Shown in pieces: positions 12,001 through 23,574 of a DNA stretch of 64,000 bases (its first letter is position 1; every line of letters starts with the position of its first letter). Below the pieces are notes generated by a model. The model did no database searches. It was not told where the DNA came from and saw nothing but the letters and a program-made list of their open reading frames with translations. Source of the stretch: Cryptomeria japonica. Lineage: Eukaryota; Streptophyta; Pinopsida; Cupressales; Cupressaceae. The translations under genes and the position numbers were made by a program. The stretch is taken from assembly GCF_030272615.1 (NCBI RefSeq), contig NC_081407.1:263980574-264044573 (forward strand), given 5' to 3'.

Positions 12001-12328
12001 CAATTATGGAACAAGAATATCCAATTTTAAACAGTGATAACAGGAGGGAGAAGGAGAAGAATTATTTTTACTTTCAATATTTCTTTGTAAAATTTTAACT
12101 TCAGGAGTCTTTGCATGAAAGGAGGAATCATTACTCGTAGGACTCTTACCCTTGAAATTAGTTTGGTAGAGCTCGCAAAAGGAGCAGGTTAGGAGGTTTG
12201 TTGATTCCTTGTAAGGATTGCACATGCAGGATCTTCAAGAGTTACCAAAATATTACCACCTCTTTCTGAATCTGATTCATATTTGAGGTAAAATGATCCA
12301 GAGTCGCTAGGTACTTCTTGAATCTTCT

Positions 12329-13450
12329 CTACTTCAGTGAGTTCCCCGAGTTCATCCTTTGTGCTCCCATTTGGACATGCCTTATCTTATCAGGACAAGA
12401 ACTCCCATCATGATCTAAAGTAAGGTGGAAAGAGCACATAGCGCCTTTATCGGGAGGACCTTCTATTTGCAATCTTTGCGAGGGAGCAGGAAGTTGCAAA
12501 GTTCGCCCATAATTATGTTGGTTTGGTTGTTTCCTACTTATATCCTGATAGGGATGTGGGTAAGAAACTCTAGGTTTCAAAATCTGCCTCTTCAAAGCAA
12601 TCATATCATTGACAAGTCTTTGGAAAACTAGATCAATCGAAGAAGTGGAAGCTTGAGATTAACCTTGAGTAATTTGCACATCTTTCCTCCACTTCCCTAT
12701 TATTATTAAATCATCTTCAAGCTCTATAGCCTGGTTCTGTGTAGTATCAAGATTAGTTGGCCTATTTCTTCTGAGATGGAAACCAACATCAGAAGGCATA
12801 GAGTTGATAAAGAAACATTGTTGGTTATCAGCAGTTGGTCTTTTAGCCTGGGGAATCTTATGAATAATCTTATTATACCTAGCCACATAATCCCTCATTA
12901 GCTCATGAATCTCTTTTTTCATTTGTGTGAGCTAAGCCAAAAGTGAGTGCTCATCATCAACGCTCTTGAACCATTTCTCAAAAGCAGTTTTCATTGTTTG
13001 CCAATTAGTTATAGTTCCTGCCTACAGGTGACTGAACCAATGTACTGCTCCCTCAGTAAGAGTTTGAGCGAAAAGCCTAACAACCACATCTTCGTGCTGC
13101 ACAACCAGTATCCCAGTCGCTACATTAAAAGAGTTCAATTTTTCTTCAATTGAGACTTTCCCATCTCCATTAAACTTAGGTAAAACATCTCTAGCCCCTT
13201 TCGGGAGAGGATTCTGAGCACCGAGAGCAAGAGGGCCGACTGCAGCACCCCATGGTTGGGCCATGATGAAAATAGGGTAAATAGTTACAAGAGGAGGATC
13301 TTGAATTCCATAAAGCATTAATGCTTTCCAATGGCTAGAAGAGAGAAGTAATTTGGGTGTAGTTTTAGTAGGAGAAGAAGGTCTTCTTTTAGTGTTCCTC
13401 TTGGGGGTGAAATTTGTGGAAAATGATAACCCTTGCAGTTCCTCAAAACA
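12329..13450 (-). pseudogene. Ty3/gypsy gag polyprotein (decayed)
   Basis: Gag packages the element RNA. The minus-strand frame begins with a basic leader (13380-13450, TPKRNTKRRPSSPTKTTPK). Next comes a Retrotrans_gag-like domain: VLPKFNGDGKVSIEEKLNSF, LFAQTLTEGAVHWFSHL, then a TAG at 13022, then TNWQTMKTAFEKWF and MRDYVARYNKIIHKIPQAKR. The C-terminal half contains a C-x2-H-x4-H-x5-C cluster (CSFHLTLDHDGSSC) typical of Tat-like gypsy gags. All segments down to 12329 share one frame interrupted by TAG/TAA. More coding-like sequence in another frame reaches about 12004. The gag sits about 380 bases inside the primer site at 13695. Confidence 0.8.
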
Positions 13451-13694
13451 ATTATCAAGAACTCCCTCTCTCCTTTGTGATCTGGTATAAGGATGAGAAT
13501 CCGGTGCTATTTCTCCTAGGGTCTCTAAACAACTCTTTCAACCACAACAACGTTCTTGAGTTATGGGAATTCTTCTCAATTGTTCACCTTTTTCTTTTTC
13601 TATTTCCAAAACAAAGCAATCTTGTTGATACCGTTGGTTATGAGTTTCAGTTCTAACACACATGTAACATACTGATCTATTGAATATTGACATT

Positions 13695-13711
13695 CCCCAG
13701 CAGAGTCACCA
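13695..13711 (-). other. Putative primer-binding site (gypsy type)
   Basis: The minus strand reads TGGTGACTCTGCTGGGG, the usual gypsy-class motif just inside a 5' LTR. Gag begins downstream on the same strand. Confidence 0.6.
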
Positions 13712-14560
13712 AAAATCTATTAGTGAACAGATTTTGTCATTCTTTTATTGAATTGATTTGAAACTCTGTTACCCTCTTTGAAAGACAAAAGTTCAACTAA
13801 ACAGTTGGGTAAGTGTGACATACATCACTTCCCTCTGAATTTTAGATAGGTACAACTCCCTCCATTAGTTATTCAGGGAATAATCTAACTAAATAAAACC
13901 AATATGCTTTTAACCTGAAAGCATGTAAGGCTCCCTACTTCATTCTTAGATGAGAGGCTAGTAATTTACAAATATTTCAAAAAAACTATTCTTCAAGATG
14001 CTTCACCATGAAAATCAGAGGTAATCAAAACAAATTTCAATAACACCGATTCAACACTTCATAAAAATAAACAAGAGAAGCAAAGTCTCTTTTCAACTAA
14101 TTATCTTTCTAAACAACACAGAGAGGAGCTCTAGATTAATGACAACATCCACCATCAAAAAGGTAATCATAGTCATTTTGATTAGATTAATATTTGCAAA
14201 GAAATACTACTCCACAGATTCAAAACTCAAATATTTTTCCCCTCAAAACGCATATGATCTTTATATATGTATTTCATGCAACAAAGACATAACAATACAT
14301 GTATAAGTTCTTTCCAATTTTAGATTCTGAAAAACTGATCACTTCCTTCAGACAAAACCAAAACTTCTAAAAATCTAAGTATCTCATTCTAACCCCTTCT
14401 CTATCTATCTTAATCTAATTTATAGTAGTCTCTTAAATAACAGAGGAGGTCTCCCTCAAAATCCGACCTCCTCTGAAACAGTTATAAAAACCAACAGTGT
14501 ATCTAGGGACAGATGTCCCAAAGTCATTGCAAGGTTATGAAAAGCATATAAAATAAAAAC
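13712..14560 (-). repeat. LTR-like block between ORF2-D and gag
   Basis: Roughly 850 non-coding bases lie between the end of ORF2-D (14578) and a primer site. It would be the 3' LTR of the ORF2-D element and/or the 5' LTR of the gag element. It contains a perfect hairpin (14441-14475). No second copy is visible in the window, so LTR identity rests on position only. Confidence 0.45.
14441..14475. other. Perfect 11-bp inverted repeat (hairpin)
   Basis: CAGAGGAGGTC (14441-14451) is followed after 13 bases by its exact complement GACCTCCTCTG (14465-14475). It lies in the upstream part of the LTR-like block in minus orientation, so a transcript structure or protein-binding palindrome is possible. 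Confidence 0.7.
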
Positions 14561-14577
14561 AAAGCATTATCATCATG

Positions 14578-17567
14578 TTATGCCTCTTCTCCATCGTCAT
14601 CCTCTCCTCCACTTTTCTGGGCATCATGGGCAGTTGCAAGCTCCTAAATTATAGACAGACTCAGATTTTTCATGGCATTGATCTTTGCTTTTGCGGCTTC
14701 CTTGTCCCACCTGTGTTTCACCATTTTCTTGGCATGCTTAGGTAACTAATCGTTACCAATGAATGTCATGGACTCAATTCAGGTGATTTGTGTTATATCT
14801 TCGAGAGTAAAGTTGCCTTTGGCCTTAACTTTCTCCATGTGTAGCCTAAATGCCTTTACCGCATCATGTATGTTCAGCCCACAAAGTCCCAGTTGCCAAT
14901 CATGGTCTGGGTTAACCACTTTATTGTCATTGACCAAGCTACACTAAAGTTTCTAAAGCTCATAAATAGAGGCCCTGGCATCAGAAATCATAGACATGGA
15001 CGTAATTACCCGCCATGCTATAGTTTTCTTCAAAATGAAGAGTTGGCACTCATCAGTTACCAATTTTATTGAATTTTATGCTAAAAACTTTGTGGCTCCA
15101 TATTCTTCTATCTTGGTGAGCATGGGTAATACATTTTCCCATTTATGCTCTTCCTTTTCCCATGGCACAATCTGATTCTGAATCTCGGTAGTGAGGTTTT
15201 GCATTTCATCGCATAGCCTCCTAGAGTTTGTAATATATTTTTCACCATCTCTAATCACTCCTTCAATCCATTTCTCTATGGCCTATGTGATGCTCTTGGC
15301 TTGCTGAACTTGATTCATCAGTTTCGTGTTCTCTAGTGAAGTAGGGTCAAAACTTTCTGAAGCATGTGATATGGGATGTGCTCCAAAACAACCTATGCTA
15401 TCAATGAATTGAGCTAGAATCTTGATATGTTGTTTCAGTTCTCTTTTCTCTTATCCATCTTTTTCTGACCTGGTGAGAATCTTCTTAGCCGTCACTTTGA
15501 AAAGGTGGTTGTCAGAGTCTCTACTCATGTTCCTAAGATCCACTTTGGTAACCTCAAAATCCTTTGCATTTATTTCCTTATTCTCATCTTTGGGCTTATA
15601 GGAAGCAATTTCAGCAACCCACCTCCCGGTCTTTTCATCAGCATCCAATCTGGCAGTTGTTTTGAACTTCTTCTAGTTGGGACCCTTCTCCATGTATTTG
15701 ACCACCATGTCTTGAATTGGAATGGACACTGGGATGAAGCTCCTTTTCTTGCTTACTGAAGTAGTTAACCATTTGGGAGTTGTACTTGAACTAGCAGTTC
15801 CTCTAGTTACTTTAGGTGGGGGTGTCATGGATACAATGATTGCATGAGAATCCATAGTGTTGACAATATCACTATCAAGGTCCTCGACCTCAAAATCGGA
15901 TTATCAAGGATCTTGTCTTTTACCTCTGTGTCTTTGACCTGGTCCATTTTCCTCTGTGCAACACTCTGTGACCTTGTATATCGAGGGGCAGGTAAGTTTA
16001 AAGTAGGATTAGGCTCATGCTTGGTGTGAGATGACTTCTTATTTTTACTTGCATGAACAGGTATAGAAGTGGGGTTAGAAAAACATTTTGGGGAACGTAG
16101 AGAAACCACATTATCTCTTACAGGATCAATCTTGATGCCTAATTTCGTTTCCCTTTTCTTATTAACCCAATCCATAGTTCTTTCCAAGACTCTCTTTGTT
16201 CTAAGTTGTATATCATACTCTTCTTCCACATCCTAATTAATGCAGGATGTTTTGGGTTTATCTTGGTCTAGATATCCAGGTTCAAAAACCTCAAGATAAT
16301 CCTCTTCGATCCCACTTACATAAAGTTTCACCTGCAGTGAAACTACCTGTTTCAGAACCATTCTCATATTTTCTCTTTTGAACACTTCAATTTCATTACC
16401 ACAATCTTCCCAAAAGTCCTCGAAGTGTGGGATTGGAAGGTGCAACATCAAACCAAGACTCTGTGAGAAACCATTATTATCAAAGCCCTTCATTTCATGA
16501 TACAGTGGAAATTTGAAATTCTTCAAGTCAGCTCCTATGCTCAACGTATCTGACATTGAACTACAAGATAAAATGCCCAATTGAACAGGAAACTGATCCT
16601 CCCATTTATCTCTGGGTTGAGCTTCCTTAATTATGGGTGATAACTGCCTATAGATCTCAGCAAGGACAAAACAATCTAAACAAAAATGAGGAAGTTTGAA
16701 AGGCTCTTCTTCAAAACCACCTACCCTTATGTAACAGAAACGAGGAAACTGCACAAAGAAGCTACCATTTCTTTTCACTAATGCCTGGGCATCTTCAAAC
16801 ATCCTTTTAGATTTCATGTTCTTTAATTCATAACACAGGTCTCCTAGGAAAGCATTATGTACTCTCCTAAAATCTTTCAATGCATTATCTTTTTGTAGCA
16901 TGGGGTAAAAGTCATATACAGAAACATCCCCTTCAACAACTTGCCTAGGAATTCCCATTATTTCTTTGACACATGCCAGAAAATATATCAAATACAAAGA
17001 CATAAATAAATTTTGCTTGAACTTCTTTGCCATGCTTAGCTATTCCCTCATGGAGTCAACAATAAGCTCTGCCTAGTCAAGGTACTTCTTTCCTTCCAAC
17101 ACCAGTTGCACATAACAACAAATCCAGTCATCAAAGCTGTAGGCCTCAGCTAACCCTCTAACTCGGTGTAACAATAACATAACATCATGGATGTGGGGAA
17201 GCATATGATTTTTGTTGGGATACTTAGGTAACCTGGAGCCACCCCTCTGAGGGACTTTTAACCAATGCTTTGCTATATTATTCCTGTGTCCAGTTTTATC
17301 TGCATTGAACTCAGTGACTAATTGGGTGGGAGAAAAATTTGAGAACTTATAATCAGGCAATTTGAAAACAAAAGAAATAACTTCCCAATTAATCGCGAGG
17401 ATGGTTTCACCATTATCTCTCTTGATAGTTTCAGAAATAGGATCATACCTTGCAATGTACTCCCTAACTAATTCTGGGCAAGGGATAGCAGGAGGAAAGG
17501 CTTCCACCTCTACGATACCACTACTTAGATTTTCTAAACCAAAATAACTGTCAATTCCTTTAAACAC
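14578..17567 (-). pseudogene. ORF2-D: long non-pol retroelement protein (decayed)
   Basis: About 1,000 codons in minus orientation. One frame runs from 17567 to about 15825 and, after a single shift, another from 15855 to the TAA at 14578-14580. Eight or more stops occur, mostly TAG. The N-terminus has PCPELVREYIARYDPISETI, then ILAINWEVISFVFKLPDYKF and SFDDWICCYVQLVLEGKKYL. A 266-residue open stretch (17033-16233) follows with hydrophobic and Cys-containing blocks. The middle is basic and disordered (ending around PTLNLPAPRYTRSQS), and the C-terminus is helical and charged, ending in an acidic GGEDDDGEEA. No pol motif is present. The order (globular, basic linker, coiled coil) matches ORF2-C and ORF2-B. 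The true start upstream of 17567 is unclear; a frameshift near 17570 is likely. Confidence 0.6.
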
Positions 17568-18600
17568 CCTTTTCCTTCAAGATTTCTAAATTCTCTCCTT
17601 TCAAGTCTATATCATTGACAATGGGTTTTGTGCAAGCAAGACTGAAAATATTTTTGAAAAGGTGTAGAGTGGACTTAATAATTCATAAATAACAACCCTT
17701 ATTTCTCCCAACAAATTTTATTACGAGAGAAAAAAACAACTAAAAATCACTGGAGAAGATAGGAATCAAAACTCACCTTCATAGTTGAAACCAATCCAAC
17801 TATTACCAGCAGACAAACCTTGTATCAAACCCTCTGCAGCAATGAAGAACACGTTTCAAAAGTTAATCACTTCATACCTTATAGCAAATGAAGTGATAAA
17901 AGCTCATTTAGCGCATTAATTTTGACCGTCAACTCAAATGTGCCAAGCATTAGGATTTGACATCACGCATGTGTATTGAATGTATGGAGACATTTTTGGG
18001 GTAACCGCCAATTCCCAAAAATGATTACTTGCTTTCAAAAATTGGCCAGTTGACGTCACCTGAGATATGGTTCAATCTTCATCATACTTAGCAATAAATG
18101 CACCATCATGTCATTTAGTCCATGGGACCCACCTGATTTGAACATGCATGAACAATTTGAACTAACTTCAGGAGAGTTCAGGTAGTTCAAAGCGTATGTT
18201 GTGCCAAGGAAATTTTACTTTGATTAGATTAACTTTTGTTAACTGCCGCTGGCCTTTTAAAATTTTTCAAACATGCTGAACATCACTGAACTATTTGAAC
18301 TAGGTTCAAACAGTTCACGGTATGGAGAAAGAGGATATGAAACATCATCTGCGACCGTGAAATAGAACTGCTACAAAAAACTTAAGTGAACGTTAGCCTG
18401 AAACATTTTAGACACAACTTAGAACCCGCGATACCTAAATGAACATTATGAACTCCTTTCAAAATGGTTCAAGGGATTCATGAGGTTCAAACAGACCATT
18501 GAAACTTGGCGCTATGGATTAAGACAATTTACAAGCGGATTAAGGATTGAACCAAGGAATTTTCAACAAGATAAAGACTCATGTAAAATTTTGTAGGGTG
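17568..18600 (-). other. Non-coding spacer upstream of ORF2-D with short degenerate repeats
   Basis: No ORF is supported. Variants of GGTTCAAACAGTTCACGG and GAGTTCAGGTAGTTCAAAG recur (about 18135-18160, 18172-18200, 18300-18325, 18465-18500). This parallels the repeat-rich spacer in front of ORF2-C. The junction with element F sequence lies near 18600. Confidence 0.4.
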
Positions 18601-18696
18601 ACTTACTCTTGTTATGAGGGACGAATGACAAGATAACACTATATTAGTGAATTCCTCCTCTTCTAATGGGGTTCTTGGTGGAGTTGGTGGCTTAGG

Positions 18697-19008
18697 TCAA
18701 GCTTCATTGTAATTGATGCAAAACTTTGGAAATAAGGTGGGATTAATCCTTCCTCCACTATTAAGGCATTGATTGAATGTTTCTTTTTGAATGTAAGCCC
18801 TACGCGTCAAAGGTTCCTTGTCAAATTCATTGGTTTTTCCTTGGAGATACAATTGCATATGATGCAATAAAACATGATGTGATTTAAAGATATGGCGGTT
18901 GATGTAGAGAAATTTAACCCTTTTGGTAATGGCCCTGGGACTAGGTTGTCTCTTCTTCAACTTAGTCTTTTGCTGAAGACTTCTTCTCAAAATACGGGGA
19001 GTGGTCAT
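18697..19008 (-). CDS. Conserved leader ORF of gypsy element F
   Basis: This frame is 103 codons from an ATG at 19008 and lies downstream of the F leader. It is basic at the start (MTTPRILRRSLQQKTKLKKR) and contains LYLQGKTNEFDKEPLTRRAY and GGRINPTLFPKFCINYN. A counterpart in element E (38180-38563, +) starts at the equivalent Met. It matches at about half of residues over 62 aligned positions by eye, including YLQGK-NEFD-E-L-RRA and GG-INP. Conservation between two families argues for a once-translated protein. Sequence after the stop still resembles the E version (EEEEF), so this copy is truncated. Function unknown; a gag N-terminal remnant is the main alternative. Confidence 0.5.
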   Translation of the reverse strand: MTTPRILRRSLQQKTKLKKRQPSPRAITKRVKFLYINRHIFKSHHVLLHHMQLYLQGKTNEFDKEPLTRRAYIQKETFNQCLNSGGRINPTLFPKFCINYNEA

Positions 19009-21113
19009 ACAAAATGATCAATATTGATGTTGATGGTTGATATGGATATTTTGTTTTCAGATACTCAAGCTTACTTGTCAAGTAGAGGTTTAGTTTTATT
19101 CGCCCCTACGACAAAGTGTGTTAAATTATATGAGTCAAGTTTCATGATGTTGAAACTCAATTTGGCAACTTGAGAACCTAACTTGGTATTGTTTTGATAA
19201 GATTTGTTGGATGATGGAACCTTTGATTACTCTATTTGATTCTCCTTAATCTTCTTGGATGAAATATTATCTTTTAAGATAGTTGAAGATTTGATACCCC
19301 TTCCAAAGGTGCTAGTTGGATTTGGAAATTCTCATCTCTCTAAGGTTGCTCTTTTCTCTTTGTTTTTTAAATTTATTGTTGTATTGGTTTATTTATAACT
19401 TGCAAGATGTTTCAATTTTCATGATAAGAAGACATAGCACACACACAAAAAATGGTCATCCCTATGCTAAACATTGAGTGTATTCTCTTGTGAGGATGTT
19501 TTCAAATCTCTGATGTTATCATTGGTTTGATTTACAATAAAAGACACATCAAATAGACACATTATTCAAGGGTCATCGACAATACCATAGCCCACTAGTC
19601 TCGATACTTCGTCAGCTCAAACAGCCTTGTCACCCCCTAGAGGGTGCCCCTTTTTTTGCCTTTTTCTAGAAATTAACTCGAAGAAAATTGCTTCACAATT
19701 GGCTATTTATCTTAGGAGATATATGGTGAGTAATCGTGGGAGCAGATTCTTCCCCACCCTTGCACTAAGATATTGCCAATGTTTAGCAATTGACCTAGCT
19801 CCAAGTTTCTACTTCTATGGTTCATAATAAGGATTTCATTTGAAGATATCCTTTGAATTTGTGCAAGCACGCATGAGGCTTATAGCCCAATAAAGTATCA
19901 AAAAAGATGTAGTCATGCAAGCATGATTGAGACCTCAAGGCCCTACAAAGTGCTCGATATGAGATAACTCAAAAGAGATACCTCAAATATGCTCTGTCCC
20001 CTGATATTTTCATCTCAAAAAGCGATTTGATTATAGTGAGTTGGATTCCTTGGATTTAGCCGTACTCACTTGGGTTGTACCCTTCTCACTGGCCCCCTCA
20101 AGGCTTCGGGAAGGTAGGCCCTCTAAGGGATGTAAAATTCTTGAAGTAAAAGAAAGCATAAAAGAGTAGGTTTGGCCTTTTCATCACCCAATTAAGGGGA
20201 GATAATATGCCTACCACTTTCAAGACACAAAATCCAAGCATTCTTTTTATCCTTCCAAAGAAATGATTTTCTATCCTCTATTCAACAAGAATGGTGTTCT
20301 TTTTAATCCTTCATAGAAATTGATTTTTTAACTAACAAATGGAAATCTTGGTCAATGAAATAAACACACATTTTTCTTGAAAGTAACTTGCTTTGTAAGA
20401 ATAGACAAGTTGATTGTTACTTTTAACTTGCAAAAATAAGATTGATTGTACTTTTTACCTTTGAAAGAAAATGAAAGATTGTTGTTCTTTTTAGAGCTCA
20501 AAATTTGAGTTGTTAATCACAACTTTGCAAGAAAGTAAATGTTTGATTTATTGTTCTTTTGCCTTGCAAATGTGATTCTTTTTAGAGCCCAAAAACAAGT
20601 GAGGTGATTTTTAGAACACCAAATTGAAAAATGAAGTTATTTTTACCCAGAAGGAAATATGAGTTCTTTTTAACCAACTTTGAGAAAGCTAGAAAAGAAA
20701 TCACTAAATCCTAACTAAACTCCTCCAAATCTACAAGAAACTGTTAGAAACCTGCAAAGAAAGAAGTTGGTGAAAATCCAAAACCTTAGGTGGGCTTCCA
20801 CAAGCCTAATTTCAAATCTTGGTTACAAATTTTTGTCTCTGCCTTATATGCATAAAAACAGAGATCAACTGCACTAAAAGAACAGTTGTATGTGCAACAA
20901 TATCAGTCAAATGCATTATAAGAAAAGTTAAATGCACAAGAAGATATGTTATATGCGCTATCAAAAAATTTAAATGTGCTAGAAGATTTGTCAGATGTGT
21001 GATAATATCCTCAAATGTGCAATAAAAGAGGTTGTATGCACTAATTTGCATTTAAAAATTGTAGGCATGAATCCTGTAGAAAAAAATAGAAATTTTAAAA
21101 TTTCAGGGGTCCA
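19009..21113 (-). other. 5' leader of gypsy element F
   Basis: Long non-coding leader between primer site and leader ORF. The part at 20050-20180 (minus) resembles 32225-32330 (GGGCCTACCT...CCCAAGTG pattern), so the leader is a recurring unit. Rows of short repeats containing TTCTTTTTA lie at 20220-20700. No gene is supported. Confidence 0.45.
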
Positions 21114-21132
21114 GCCCCACGATGAGCGCCAA
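21114..21132 (-). other. Primer-binding site of gypsy element F
   Basis: The minus strand reads TTGGCGCTCATCGTGGGGC, the TGGCGC...GTGGGGC form common in plant gypsy elements. It lies 4-6 bases inside the LTR end. Confidence 0.65.
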
Positions 21133-21136
21133 AAAT

Positions 21137-22718
21137 GTGTGCTGGAAATGTGGGATCGACCTGCACTGCAAGGAAAATAAATCAAACACACACATGGAAC
21201 ATTTCATTAGAGGTTAGAAATAAATAGAACAAGTTAGTGAATCTAAACTCTTTAAAATCATTCCATGCTCCTCTATCTCTAAAGATCCTCAAGATTCAAG
21301 GTGGCCCTCACTTGGAAGAGCACTTGATCTCCTAGATGACAATCTAGAGAATGGGATTTAAATAATTTTAGGATAAAAATGGATGCAACTAAGATCGTAA
21401 TGAATGATAAGATGATGGATGAGAGCTAGGATGCAAGATGCAAGACTAAATGCTCAAGATGATAAAGATAATGAAACTAGATTGATTCCAAATTAAAGAT
21501 TAAATGATACTGGATGAGTTAATTAAGCTATGAAAATATATGCATTTAAACTAGATGATGTACTAAAACATGATGCAAATGTTAAATGCTATAATGCTAA
21601 TGCTAATGCTTGAAGATGACTTGAATGAGCTCCTTAACCTGTAAATTGACTATAATTTAGATGCACACAGAGATTGGATGTTTTGAAGAAGGAGTGGACT
21701 CTATTTATAGGGAAAATAGAGAAATGAATGGTTGAGATTGAGCAATCTCAAAAAGGGCTAGGACTGAAAGTTGTCAATCCATGCGAGGGATTCAATACAA
21801 TCCCAAGTTGATAAATGTCACCTTGAGAGGGCTTGAGAGGAGATGTAAGAGGCATTAAATGTCTGAGGAGACATGGTGATTAGCTTAGGAGGTAAGGTTA
21901 TGGTTGGGTTAGTGAATAACCAATGGATAAAGCCTTTATCCAAGGGGTAAAATCATGTGCAAGGGTCAATAGGATAACTAGGGTCAAAGCCATGAGTGTT
22001 TGATGAGACCCTTGGGTTAGATGAGGGTTAATTTAGAGAGAAAGTCTCTAACAATGAGGGGAGGTTGATATAACCATTAATGGTTAGGGGGACAAATTTG
22101 TAAGAGTCCTTCCAAATTTGGGTAACTCAACAAGTTAACTTGTTGAAGAAATGAAGCCTTTAATGCATTTAGAAGACTTTCTTCCCAATTTGAGAAGTGA
22201 CCTCAAATTTAGGGAAAGGACATGATTAGGAGATTAGACATGATTAGGATGGGATTAGGAGGTTTCTAGAAGGATAGTTAGGAGGCAAGTGGGAGATGTA
22301 GGATTTTACAAGTGGGTGAGGGAAAATAGCATTTAATTAAAATAAAACTGATTTATTTCAATTGTTGGTTGCAACATGCATTTGATAGATTTAAACATTT
22401 TTAATATTTATTGAAATGTGAATTTTGAATTTTTGCAAGTGGGAGGATTTATAAATAAGTTTTGATTTATTTATATGCAAATGGGCTTTTAATTAAATGT
22501 GGATTTAATTAAAAAGGGAAAGGGGATGAATGGATATTTTTTAATTAAATGTGAATTTAATTAAAATGTCTAGAGAGGGAGGTATTTAATTAAATGGCTT
22601 GGATAGAAGTGAAATATTAATGAAATCTTTAATTTGATTAATAGGCTAATTAGAAGAATAGGGATGATTAAATGTATAAAATTCACTTAATTTGTTGTGT
22701 AACTTTTAGGTGTCTACA
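21137..22718 (-). repeat. 5' LTR of gypsy element F (about 1,580 bp)
   Basis: On the minus strand it starts TGTAGACACCTAAAAG and ends near CAGCACA, directly followed by the primer site. A TATAAATA box lies inside. Style and short blocks (AATTAAATG repeats, ACCATTAATGG-like words) recall the LTR of element E, so F and E are probably related lineages. The partner 3' LTR is not in the window; F is cut near 18600. Confidence 0.65.
21702..21709 (-). promoter_or_regulatory. TATA box in the F LTR
   Basis: TATAAATA on the minus strand within CCTATAAATAGAGTCC. It sits in the same context as the E LTR boxes (CTATAAATAGAACCC). Confidence 0.5.
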
Positions 22719-23569
22719 TATAAAGATAGGTAGGAGATATAATTTGTAGTAACAAATTTTTATTTTGGAAGTGATAAAAAAAATATAATTCACGTGTTTA
22801 GGGCTTTGGATTTGGGATTTACAATTAAGGGTTTATAGCTTAGGGCTTATGACATAGATTTTTCTTATGATAAAATGGCTAAGGATTTATAGTTTATCGT
22901 TTGCGTATTAAGGGAGATAGTTTAGGGTTTAGGATTAAGAGGTTTAAGATCCATAGTTTAAGGTGATTGTAACATCATGATCTAAACCAAATGGTCGTAG
23001 TGGAAAGAAAAGTTATTAGATAGAAAAGTGTTAACATTTGGATTAGATTTTGTGTTAATATTTCTAGCTCAAATATTGATTCCCTCCCAAAATTTGATGC
23101 GTTTCCTTGGATTTAGACAAGTAAGAGCTATACAAATTTTGAAATAAATTTGAAAACCACATATTTAGTGTTATCATACATTTTTATGCAACTTAATCTT
23201 TGAAGATAACAATCCATTTTGTGAAATTTAGGAGCTTGAAAAAAGAAGGCCAAAAGTAAACATGTTGAGGTTGTTGTTGGTTCTCATCCTTGCTCCAACA
23301 ACAAAGGAAAAGATAGAGAAAACCCCCATCTTGGCATCAATCCCCCCAAGAAGTGAATGCTACCAAAGTTCTGAAGAAGTTATCTTTTGAGAATGAGTTA
23401 GAGATCTTAAACAAGGAGTAGCAAGCCATCAAGGGCCTTCAACTTTTAAATGATTATTAGTCATTCTTTCACTTTCAGTTGGTCTTTTCCTAGCCCCCCC
23501 TATGTTTTTTGTTCTTTCTTGTCTTTTTATTGTTTTTTATTTTTTTTGTTTTCAATATATCTCACCCTT
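22719..23569. other. AT-rich sequence between F and B1, no supported gene
   Basis: Around 22795-22945 there are several degenerate plant telomere-like words (TTTAGGG), including TTTAGGGTTTAGG at 22920-22932. At 23230-23460 there are broken plus-strand coding-like words in several frames (for example SFENELEILNKE), too decayed to name. Confidence 0.35.
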
Positions 23570-23574
23570 TGTGA
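23570..23574. repeat. Target-site duplication TGTGA (left of B1)
   Basis: Identical to 30287-30291. The five bases directly flank both LTR ends. Confidence 0.85.
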
